Assembly (NCBI GenBank): GCA_008828725.1
Contig: MEHQ01002804.1
Span: 253,733 to 317,732, forward strand
DNA from: Saccharina japonica
Lineage: Eukaryota; Sar; Phaeophyceae; Laminariales; Laminariaceae
Reading direction: 5' to 3'
Length of the DNA: 64,000 bases
The position numbers and the translations under genes are program-made. The notes under the pieces are model-generated. The model did no database searches, was not told the DNA's origin, and was given only the letters and a program-made list of their open reading frames with translations. Positions 11,052 to 23,000 of the stretch are shown one piece after another (position 1 is the stretch's first letter; each line of letters begins with the position of its first letter).

Positions 11052-14000
11052 ACATTTGTTGGACAATTGTGAGCGCGACGCAGCTGTACGGGTGTTGTTG
11101 AACAAGTGGTTGGCTTACGCTCGGTGGGCGGGACGGGGGCGGGGGATGTACTCATGTGGCGCTTCGTTGTCGGGTGAGTGTCGGAACCACGGTCAGGCCC
11201 CCGCAAAGCCCGATCACATAACCATTCCAAAAAAACAGCTGCGATACGCCACCATAGGTGCGTGGCAACCCCGGCCGGGCCGGGCCGTCGAGGAGGGCTG
11301 CACTCGCGGAAAAGGCGAGCAAGGTCAAGAGCACGAGAAGGAAATTCCGTGGATGTTTGCGACCCGTGTCCCGCCCTCCCTCGCTCTCGAGGCGAGCCAC
11401 TAGTAAGTGAGCATTCCAAAGCAAATTGTTGGGCGGGTAGGAGGGGGCGGGAGCGGGGGGTGGGGGGGGGTCGTACCGGTATCTCAACTGGCGGGCAACG
11501 CGTCCCGCCGTCAGGTAACCGCTCGGAAAATGCTCCGGAAACCTCCTCTCTGTTGCCGCCAGTTTCCACACGATCCACCTAGGCGCACGCAAGAGGCCAG
11601 GGGGGGGGGCGGAAGTGCGGAAATCCCGTGGTGGGAAGAGTCAGGGCGGGGACGGGGGATGCGTGTCGGGGAAAACAAAACCTGGCCCGTTGCTAGGTGG
11701 GAGGTGGTGTGTTTCATTTTTACCGAAAGTACTCAGACTCGCCAGAAGAGGGGAAGGTGGCAAAACATTGCGTGCGGGTAGAGCTTGCGTGCATGTTTTA
11801 GGAGGCGGAGGGAAGGTAATGGCAGCGAGCTCACGAAAAAACAGCAACATTACTGTTTCTCCACGCGCTTACCTTGCACTACATTGCGCCAACTTTTCCC
11901 GAGGTCCATATGCGGGCTGGGTGAGTGCAGGCGGGGTACACCTCCGCGCGTGCAGACCGCCAAACAGGAACGCTTCTTATTAAATAAATAATTCAGTACC
12001 AAAAGACCTAACGCAGGGCGCGCCCTCGACAGCAGATTGTCGGCCACACGACAAAAAAAGAGACAGCAGCGAACGAGCACTATAACACCAACTCCCACCC
12101 CAACAAAAAACACACGATACGTGGTACCACACGAGACTGTACCTGACGTGGTTTTCCACCCAGGTTGGTGTTGCAAGCTGCCCGTCTCCCCCGCCCCGTA
12201 GCAGCTCGTCCCGAAATCGCTTCGCCCCTCGCTCTTGCGTCGAGCGGTCATGTCGCCCGCAGCCTGGCCCACCTCCACCCTGACCGCGCCCGGTTACCGC
12301 AGCCCCCCCCGTCGCGGGTTTCGAGGCGCAAGCCGTCGTTTCTCCGGGCGGCGCGGGAAAGCAGCAAGGTCGGCCGCCACCGCTGCCGCCGCCGCCGCTA
12401 CCGCTGAGGTCACCGCCATCATCATCATCGCCGTCGCAGAAGCGAAGATCGCATGCATTCGCCGCCGTCACTCGCTTGAGAAGCGCGGTGACGATGCCCC
12501 CCCGCTCTTTCTGCGTTACCGCCGCCCGCAATGACGCCGCTTCTTCTCCCGCCGTTCCCACGCCCCGCCCCACGATCGGTATTTGCTGTTCGCCTGCGTT
12601 TCCCCCTTCTGCCACCCCCCCGGCCACCGCCGCCACTGCCGGCGCCGCGGCAGCGATCGCTGCCGCTTCCCCCGCTTTTGCGGGTTCATCGGCCGGTAAG
12701 GAATCGCACCCACCAGCACGCGGCAACGCTTCGGAAAGCTGCGTAGGCTCGTTTAGCAGCGAGGACAGCGGGCGGCGCCGGCGGGATGGGCGGTGCTTCT
12801 GCTGCTGCTGCTCTATTCCTGCCGCTTCCGCGTCCGCCGCACAGAGCGATCCGAACAGAACGCGCGACGCGCGGCAACCAGGCTCGGGAAGCGATGCCGT
12901 CGCACCCGACGGGGTCGCCGCTGCCCTCGTCGAGCCTTCGTCGCTGTGGTCGGCGCCACTATTGCCGCCGCCGTTACGACCGTGAGACGCTAGATTAACA
13001 CGCGGGGATGCACCCGCTGTCGTTACGCCTTGCCGCCCGGGAGAGGGTCGGGGGAACGCCCCACGCCCGGCAACGCCTCGTCGTTTCGCGGAACCCGAGA
13101 GGGCCGACGCGGACCGCGGCCGCTTCGTCGCGTGCAACCCGCCGCCACTACTAAAGCTGCCAACCGCGCCGCGGCCCCTAGCCGGCTGCGGGGTGACTCG
13201 GCCGACGGGCGACGGCGCGGAAGCGCCGGCAGGGGTAGACCTACGCACAAGAGGCCTCTTCAAAGAAGAAGAGGGTGTGCTGACGCCCGCGGGAGGTGGC
13301 ATCGTGCTCGCGTGCTTCGGCGGCGAGAACACAGCGCGGCAACCCATCGACGGCGATTGCCCGCCAACGGCAGCCCCGCGGACCGGGGTCGACACCGATC
13401 GCTGCCGGGTGCTCATCGGGCTGCGGCCAGCGAGAGGGCTCGGCCCCCACGCCCCCATCCGCCTAGCCGGTGCGCTGCCAATCGGGGATTCTAGGTGCTC
13501 CCCCTGAGCGTTCTCTTTGCCGGTGTCCGGCCGAAGCCCGCCGGGGCGCGGAGCATAGCCGCGTTCGGCGGCGGAAGGGGTTCCCAGACGCGGCGGCAGC
13601 GAGTGGGGGGGGGCTCCCAACATTCCCACAGCGGCAACCTTCCCGTCCGCAACTCCCTGTCCCAAGTGCAAGGGGGCAGGCGAAGAGGCTGCAGTCTGGC
13701 CGACCACGCCGCCATCCTCCCCGGAGACACCACGCCCCGGCCTCGGCAGCGTCAGTGAGGAACCTCCAACTCCTCGGCCTCTCCCAGCCGAGCACGCATC
13801 TCCCCAGCCGCCGCCCTCGCTGCCGTCGCTCCCGTCCGCGCCCCCAGCCCCACCACGAAGGGTCGGGTGTGGACTATTCGACGCGTGGTCGGCGGGGCAA
13901 GGGTCGGTTTCTCCGAACATCTTCTGCGCCCGCGCCATCGCCTCGGCAGAGACCTCAACGCGCCTCCCCCCTCCGGTCGAGAACACGCTCGCGCTGCCGC

Positions 14001-17000
14001 CGCCACCCCTGACGGTATCGCTGATGCTCCTGTTACTGCTACTGCTGCTACAGCCTCTACCACTTCCGTCCCCGTCCTTGCCGACCCCAAAGCGTTCCGG
14101 CTCCGCGCTAGATTCCAGTCCTCCGGAACCTTTGCTGTGTGTCGTCCCACCCTCCGGCGGGTCCGGGAAGGAGACACCGTCCCCGCAGGATGTGCCACAG
14201 TTTCCTGGTGTGCCGTCACTGTTAACCCCATCGGCAAGGGAAGGCCGTTGCGGGTTCTGCGCCGGTCCCCCGAGATGCCCCGACTCCGAAAACCTGTTCT
14301 CCACCCGTGACAACGCTTCGGCCGAGACCTCGATGGCCCTGCCTCCTCCGGTCGAAAACAAGCTTCCGCTGGAGAGGCCGTTGTTGCCGCCGCCACCACC
14401 ACCACTGCTGCTGCTGTCAGCCCCGCCACCGGCTAGATAAGAACTGCTGCTCTTCGAAGGCGGCTGCTGGGTTTGCACCTGCTCCACTAGACGCTCCGAC
14501 TCCGAAAACATGTTCTCCACCCGCGCTAAAGCCTCGGCCGAGACCTCGATAGCTTTGCCTCCTCCGGTCGAAAACAAGCTGGTGCTCGAGCGGTTGCTGC
14601 CTTCGCTGCCGCCTCCGCCGCCCCCGCCACCGCCTCCACCACTTCCAGCGCTGCCGCCCGCTAGATAAGAATTGCTGCTCTTCAAAGGCTGCTCCTGGGT
14701 TTGCGCCGGTTCTACTAGACGCTCAGACTCGGGGAACATGTTCTTCACCCGCGACAGCGCTTCGGCCGAGACCTCGATGGCCTTGCCCCCTCCGGTCGAA
14801 AACAAGCTGGAGCTGGGGCGGCCACTGCCGCCACTGCCGCCGCGGCCGCCGCCACCATCACCATCACCACCCTCACGAGAATGATTGCCGCCATTCAAAG
14901 GCGGCTGCTGGGTTTGCGCCGGTTCCACAAGACGCTCCGACTCCGAAAACATTTTCTCAACCCGGGCCAACGCTTCGGCCGAGACCTTGATAGCCTTGCC
15001 TCCTCCGGTTGAAAACAAGCTGGCGTTGGGACAGCCACTGCTGCCGCTACTACTACCTCTGCCGCCGTCACTTGCTAGATGAGGCTTGCCGCTCTTTAAA
15101 GGTTCTCTCCGCGGCGCAGGAGCCGCCGGTTTCGTCGCATCCCTCCACCCTTTACCTCCGACGCTACCAGCCCCTGTGCCAGCCACGCGACCCCTCGAAG
15201 TGGGTTGGCGGGGTGGCTCGATTTTCCGAGAGGCAAACTCAGAGGTCTTCATGCCCTGAGGGGCCCCACTATCGCCCGTTGCCTCTTTCTCTTTGAGCAT
15301 CCCCACTTTCCCCGCTACCGATTGTTTCTTTCCAGCAGGCGGCACCGCGGAAGAACCAACGCCGTCGCCAGGCTCATCGTTTTCGAACAGATGCCCGACC
15401 TTGGCGAGAGCTTCTGCAGACACGGTTAACGCTCGTCCTCGCGCCGTGCGGAACCCGCCACCGCCGCCGCCACCACCACCGCCGGCTTCGACGCATGCAG
15501 GCGGGTTCGACAAGCCGACGGCGCCGCGGTGCCCACTACTGTGACCGGCCCCCGAGTCCGAGAAATCGTGGTTCCCCTCACCGTTCTCCCCAGCGGAGAC
15601 GGTTGAAGCCCGCCCCTCGGAAATCTGACACGCGCTACCGTTGCCGATCGTATCGAGACATGCTCCCACGTCAATTCCGCAGGGGCCACGCTTCGACTGA
15701 AACCCCGCGGTTGCTGTTGCGGTTCCGGTGGCGGCCACGGAATCGCCTCCAACATCTCTTTCCGAAACCCCAACGCCTGCGCCACTGGAGACCCCGCTAA
15801 GACCGCCACCGAACCGACCACGAGTGCTCGCGCTGCGCACCGCGAGGTCTGCATTCTCCTGGTCTGCTGCACCAAGAAAGCTATCCGTCCCCTCCCCCCT
15901 AGCCGGCGCAGTCGGTAACGCTACCGAGGTTGCTGCGGGATTCGCGCGTATTTCAGGCACGAGTGTAGTGGGCGGCATAACCGACGAAGGGAGCTCATTG
16001 TCCGCGTCGTCGGAAAACATTTTTCTCGCCCGGGCCATGGCCTCGTCAGAGACGTGCAACTCCCGCCCGCCTGCCGTTTCAAACGCCGCACCGGCACCGG
16101 GAAAACCCCCACTACCGCCAGGCTCTTGCCCCCGCCCCTTTCCCCCACGACCGCGCGGGAGAGCTGCTTTTGACCCGGCGCCCCCGTTCTTTGCAATGGC
16201 GGGGTTCACGAGCGGAGTCGCTCGTTTAAAACCTCCCTTGGCGCTGGCACCTCCGCGTCCTGCACCACGCGCGGGGAACGTCCTGGCCACGATGGGGGGT
16301 CGAAAGGCCGACCCAGCGGGCTTCGAGCGAGAGCGCTGCGGGTGGCCAGGAGGCTGTGGGGCGCGCACATCAAACGACCCCCCCGATGTATTGTCGATGC
16401 CGCGGTTGTTGCCGTCGTCGTCGCCGTCGTCATCGCAAAACATATGTTGGACTTTCGCCAACGCTTCGGAGGAGACCGGGATGGCTCGCCCTCGGCCCGT
16501 CTGAAATCCCGCACCGCCGCCCACCGCTTGGCCGGCCGAATGGAAACCCTTCGCGAAGTCGCTCGTCTCACCTTTCGCGCGGCCCCTTTCGCTCGCCTCG
16601 GGGTCTGCGGCTTCGGCCGCTGGGCTATCGATGTCCATTTCCCGCGAGGTTGGTGGGAGGGTCTCGTTCACATCTTGTCGCCCCAGGGCCACCTCCGCCG
16701 ATAGGCTCGTCGCAGCGGCGACCGCGGTTCGATTAGCCTCGCCCTCCGATGTTTCCTTGAACAGATGCTGCACCTTGGCGAGCGCCTCATCGGAAACGGC
16801 AAGGGGCCTCCCTCGCGCTGTTTGAAACCCATTTCCCGCCGACGGTGGCCCCTTGCCGTAGCCCGGAGTCCTCCTCCCGCCATCGTCTCCTGCCGCTTTC
16901 GGATCGCTACCACCGGCCGTAGTGTTCGTCTTCCCTAAGGTTGTCAAGGGTTTGTTTATCCCATTGTCGCCCCTGACCCCGGTCGTCGCTGGCAGCCTCG

Positions 17001-20000
17001 GCTGAGCAACGGCTGGGCTTCGAACCAACGCGGCCACGGGTTCTTCCGCCGACTCTTCCTTGAACAGATGCTGGACCTTGGCGAGCGCCTCAATGGACAC
17101 GGCTAGAGGCCTCCCTCGCGCTGTTTGAAATCCATTTCCCGCCGACTGCATCCCCTTACCGTAGCTCGGAATCCTCTTCCCGTCATCGTCTCCTGCTACC
17201 CTCGTTTCGCTACCAACGACCGTAGTGTTCGCCTTTCCTAAGGTTGTCGAGGATTTTTTTATCCCATTGTCGCCCCTGACCCCGGTCGTCGCTGGCAGCC
17301 TCGGCTGAGCATCGACTGGGCTTCGAATCGCCGCGGCTGCCGGTTCTTCCGCCGACTCTTCCTTAAACAGATGCTGAACCTTGGCGATCGCCTCGTCGGA
17401 CACGGTTAGGGGCCTCCCCCGCGCTGTTTGAAACCCATTGCCCGACGACGGCGGCCCCTTACCATAGCTCGGAATCCTCTTCCCGCCATCGACTTTCGCC
17501 ACCCTTGTACTGCTACTACCGACCGCAAGGGTAACAACCCCCGCCTCCCCCAAAGTTGGCGGTTGAGCATTTTCTCCCCCAACGGCGCCCCTCGCTCCTG
17601 CCGCCAACAGGCGCGGCCCGGCGTCAGCCGCGCTTGGGCACAAGGTGCCCTCCGATTCTTCTACGAACAGGTGTTTTACCTTGGCCAGCGCTTCATCCGA
17701 GACGGCTAGGGGCTTCCCTCGCGCCGTTTGAAACCCATTGCCCACCGACAGCAGCCCCTTGCCATAGCTCGGAATCCCATTTCCCACCGGCAGTGGCCCT
17801 TTACCATAGTTCGGAAGCCTCTTCCCGCTATCGCCTTTCGCCACCCCTGTACTGCTACCACCGACCGCTAGGGTAACGACACTCGCCTTCCCCAGCGATT
17901 GAGATTTACCTCCACCAACGACACCCCTCATTGCTGTCGCCGATGGGCGCGGCCCGGCGCCAGCCGCGCTTGAACTCACAGTGCCCTCCGTTTCTTCCTT
18001 GAACAGATGCTGCACCTTGGCGAGCGCCTCATCGGACACGGCTAGGGGCCTCCCTCGAGCGGTTTGAAACCCATTTCCCACCGAAGATGGGCCCATACCG
18101 AAGCCCGCGGCCCCCTCCCCGCCATCGGTTTCCACCGCCTTTGCGCTGCTAACGCCGACCGGTAAGGAAGCGGCGGCGTTTGTCTCCCTCGAAGCCGGCG
18201 GCGGAGGAGCCTTCTCCCCCCTAGCGTCACGCCTAACTCCCGCCACCGCTGCGCACGGGATGGCATCAGCTGCGCTTGCACCGATAGAAGTTGTCGGCGC
18301 TTCGTTGAAGAGATGCTCCACCTTGGCGAGCGCTTCAGCCGACACGGCCAAGGTCCTCCCGCGCGCCGTTTGAAACCCGTGACCCGCCGGGGGAAAGGAA
18401 AGACGCGCCGAAACTTCAGCTCCTCCGTCACCTCCGAGGCTGCTGTCTTGGGTTTCCGCATCCTTGGCAGGCAGTGTTCCAGCACCCACCTGCGCCAAGG
18501 GCGCGTGGGCTTGCCGTGCCGTCGTCAGCGCCCCTCGGTCTGCCGACGCCTTCCGCGTTTCACCCGGTTTAAGAGCAGCTCGCTCGAGCTGCAGGGTACT
18601 ACCGCTTCCACTTCCACTAGGCTTAGTCGGGTGTCGTTTGTCCGAGAGCACAGCCGGGGAAGGCGCCGACGCTCCCGCGCTTGCATGGGAGGGGCGGGGG
18701 GTAGTTACCGGTCGCGCAGATGTGGCTGAAGCCACCCCCGCTGCCCTTGCCGCTGCAGCTGCCGCCGCTGCCGCCTCTGCCGCCGCTACCGCCGCTTGCC
18801 GTCTCGCGTTGGCTGCTGACGCTGCTAACGCGAAGGGAGACGCTGGCCGGGGCTTTGCCTTGCCCGTCCTCGCTCGGGGCGTCAACAACTTCCCGACCCC
18901 AGTGTCGTATGGGTTAGGCACCCTTGGAGTCACACGGGGTTTCGCGGGTGGAAGTGATTCGTGCGTGGGCGACAGCGCGGGCCCGGCAGGAGTGGGCGCG
19001 GCAGGTGGCAATGAGGGGGTCGGGGTGCCAGGTAATTCAGGGCGAAGGTTTCGCCGGAAGCTGATGAGCATCTCAGCCGCAGTCACGCCCTGCTTTGGCG
19101 GGAGTGGGCGAGCGGGGGTGGCGTCAGCAAGGTGGTACAAGAATGAGCGGGTGATGATATAACCGAAGGATGTCGCGCGTCAGGCCAGGATTACGCTGAG
19201 ACGTCACGTATGTTTACTATCTTTATATTTAATACTGTCCCCCTGGTATGTGGTGATGAGGGTGCCCAAACGGCTCTTCACAGCTAATTCGGTTCTAGTA
19301 TACTTTTTTTTTAATACATACCTCGTACGATACCACAGTAACGCGGGTGGCGTACTCTGCACACACAAGCGCGCGCACGCGCGTGACGGAAGCAGGCAAC
19401 CTGTTGCATCTCTGGCCGTTCTCACAGGGAACGAACGCCGGTCCTTCAAGTGCAAAACGGACGGACGTCTCAAAAGTCGTCCAACTTACTCCTGCAAATC
19501 GACTACAGTGCGTAGCCGACCGCACGTGACCCTTTTACTGCACTAAATATAACCAACTAGCCAATTATAATTTCAAGTAATCAGTCCCCGAAACGGCAGT
19601 GCAGTCCTAAAGGGGCAATAAACTGGCGGGTTTATACATTTTGGCTCGACTTTTGCACGAACCATGAGAGAAAAACAACATGATCGTACCGAAAATAGCG
19701 CAGGGCACACCATGCCTTGCATAAGAGCCTGGCCCAAAATCAGAGTTTCTACGTAGCCCCTTAAGATCTGCAACCACTTTGCTTTGGGACATACTACTTG
19801 GAATTAGCGTGGGACCATCTTTTTCAATAGCGTACATCAGGTGTGTCGCGTGCTGTACCGGTAACTTGAGCAGTGGTGGCGGCGGCATACCACAGCCCGG
19901 CCGATCACGGCACCGCGACTGCTTACTCTTAATGTACGCAACGTCTCCTCGGCAAGACAACTACGGACAACCGATCGACTTCCTCCCCAGCCCTGCAAAG

Positions 20001-23000
20001 CTGGATTACGTCAGCCCCTGTTCCCACGGCCGAAACAACAAAAGCCCGCCGGCTTTGCTCGACAAAGGAAATAAATCGTCCAGTTTCACCGCCGAACACG
20101 AGTAAGGAGAGAAGTCGCCAACACCGTGCCGCGTCGGGTTAATCTACAGTCAGGGTTTGGAGTAGCTACTACTGTGAGTTCTAGCGAAGTACCTGTTTAG
20201 CCTCTCCACCGTCGGACATCTGGCTGCAGCCGGCCGGAGAGTAGTCGAAAGGGGCACCTGACGACGGCGTCTCCTCGCCATATTCTCCCGGGTCGGGCTG
20301 GGAGTCCTGCCGGTTGGAGGCGTTTACACAGTGGCACATCGGGGCCACAACATCAGAGATGGCGGATAAAACCAAACGAGGGGTACTACGAATAGTGTAC
20401 AGACATAGATAATGAGGTAGTGTTTTAGTGTTTCGTGTCTATTACGTTGGGCCATAGTATTAACCAGAACGCCCGATCGACCGAAAAATACATGCATCCC
20501 GCTATGCTTACCCCCCCCTGTTTGGTTCTGATCACTCTGTTCCCTTGCATTACAAATATTACGCAGGGCTACGTATAGTGCTTAGCACCCACGAAGGGCT
20601 CTAAATGTCTCCGTATATTTGCACGCCGTATTTGGTTATGATTACTGTGTATGTTCCACCTTAATTGTACCGGTATATCTCTATGAAAAGGGTCGTGTTG
20701 TAAAATTGGATTCAGGCATTCAAGGCCCTTCAAGCATGAGTGGTGGCATGCGTCCTTGCTGGAGCATAGAGGCGGCAGCTAAACGCAGAGAAGATCTAGG
20801 ACTAGAGCAGGTGAAGCAAGGAAAGCGTTCGGGTCTCGGCAAAAGCATCGGAAGCTAGGAGGGATTCTGGCAATTTCCTGTTTCTTCCTGTGCGGGGCTG
20901 CGTTTCCTGTCCAGGGCTGCGTTAGATCGACGCCCCCCCGCCGTGACGACCCCCACCCCACCCCCCCTCTCCTTCGCGTACCGACGCTAAGCAACGTAAG
21001 CATCCCCCATATCGCGCACATACGCTCGCCCAAAGACCAAAGACCGGCAACAACCCCAACCTCACCTCGCCAGCAATGGCGACATCATCTCCACCCTCGG
21101 CCACCCCGCCGAGCTCCCCGTACTCGACATTGAAATTTCCAGCGAGCTGCCGCGGCCGGGCCGGTGTCTCCGCCATCTCGTCGGCGCCGCCGAGTACGTC
21201 CACCGTTGCAACTCGGGGATCAGAAGCCACTTCCGTAGCTCGCACTTTCTCTTCGCCGGTCTCTCGGAAAGAAACCGTAGGCTCCCTACGGAAGCCGACG
21301 TCGGGTGTAGACCCACCCCTAGCTGGACTGGGCGACTCGGAGTGAGCCGCAAGGGCGTCTGGGCCAGGCAGCGCAGGATCCTTCGAGCGCGCCACGCCGC
21401 AGGCATCGACATCGCCGTCCCCACCGCCGGCAGCCAGCCCCTCGGGTTCCGCCTCTTCCCCATCCCGCGCAAGAGCTCTACCCCGCTTCTGGCCAGGGTC
21501 TCGGCACGGGGCGCCCGCAGCGGAAGCGTCTGTGTCACCGTCCGTCAAGACCCACTGCAGAGGAAGAGGGGGAGGGGGAGGGGGAGGCAAACCATGAGCA
21601 GAAGCGGTGGCCGCCGCTGCCGCCACCACCGCCGCCGCCTCCGCCACCGCTACCGCCACCGGTGTAATCGTCACTGTCGCTGTGGGGGAAGCTTCCGACA
21701 GGCCTGTCAGCGGCCCTCCCTCCTTTCCAGGCGGCGGTGAACTCGGTCCGTCGATAATCGGCCTGTCTTTGGCGTCGTCGGCTTCCTGGCCACCCTCCAC
21801 ACGCGAAGACCCGCCAAGTTCCTCGTTTCCTTCCGGAACAGCCACAGCCAGCGCGCCGCATTTTTCCCGCCCGCATGCCCCACGAGGAGATCCCGCAAGT
21901 TTATCTCTTCCTTCCTGAACAGTCGCCACCGCCGCCGCCATTGCCGCCGCTTCCGTTTCCGCTTCCGTCGCCGCCTCAGTCGCCGCTGCCGCTGCCGCTG
22001 CCGTGGCCAGTACCGGTGCTGGTGCTGCTACAGGTGCCGCTGTCGGTGCCGCTACTGCCGTCACCGCTGCTGCCGCAGCTGTCACGTCCAGACTAAGGGG
22101 TCCCCCTCCCGCGCCCGGCGGACGGGTCACATCCGTAGAACTCGAGCCAGGGCTGAGAGATAGCGACGCGTGCTTTCTCGACCCCCCCGCCCCAGCTGTC
22201 ACACGCTGGGTTTCGGGCGTTGCTCGATGACTGCGGAGCGTCCGAGCCGACGGAGAAGGGGTCTGAGCGACGATGGTGCGGCTTCCACGCGGTTTCTTCC
22301 CGCTCCGGGTTCTGCGCGTCGCCGTTTCGCGTTCTCCCCGGCAGTTAGGAGGGGGGGGCGGTGGCGGTTGCGTTTCGGGGACGGCCGCGCAAAACTCTGT
22401 CGGCACCGGGCTTCTAGGTGGGCGCGTGGATCGAGCCACCGCGGGTGGGGACGCGGCCGTGGCGATGTTCTCGCACGAAGCGGTGGCGGAGGTGGCGGCG
22501 CCCGCGGCGGAAGACGATGACGCCGGTGGGGAAAAGGAGGAGGAGGAGGGCCGGTGACGCTCGCTGGGAGAGGAGGGGGGCGTCTCGAGGGCGCATACCT
22601 TACACAGAGGGAGAAAGAGCGGTTACAGTAAACACGAGGAGGGGTGAGGGGGCGAGGGGGGGGCGAAGGTTGCAGGAGCGGGTTGGTGTGGGTCGTTAGT
22701 TATCGAGAGAACAGGCCGCATTTGCGCGGGTATCCCACTGTTGCGACGCTACGCCTTGCAGAGACGAGTGGGAACGACAGGAGCACCAACTGTAAGAGCT
22801 CTAGCGAGACGCACGGGGGCTCACGTACCCACCCTTGATGGGCAGCGTGCGTCAACCCCGGTCGTTGCTCTCGGCGATACACCCTCGTGTGCGGAACTAC
22901 TACACAGTGAACCCGTTGATGGTACCAAGCCAATGCGTTGCAAGGCAAGCAGGCAGACAGTCACCCGGTCAAACGGGAAAACGGAAGGGAGATCGCCCAA

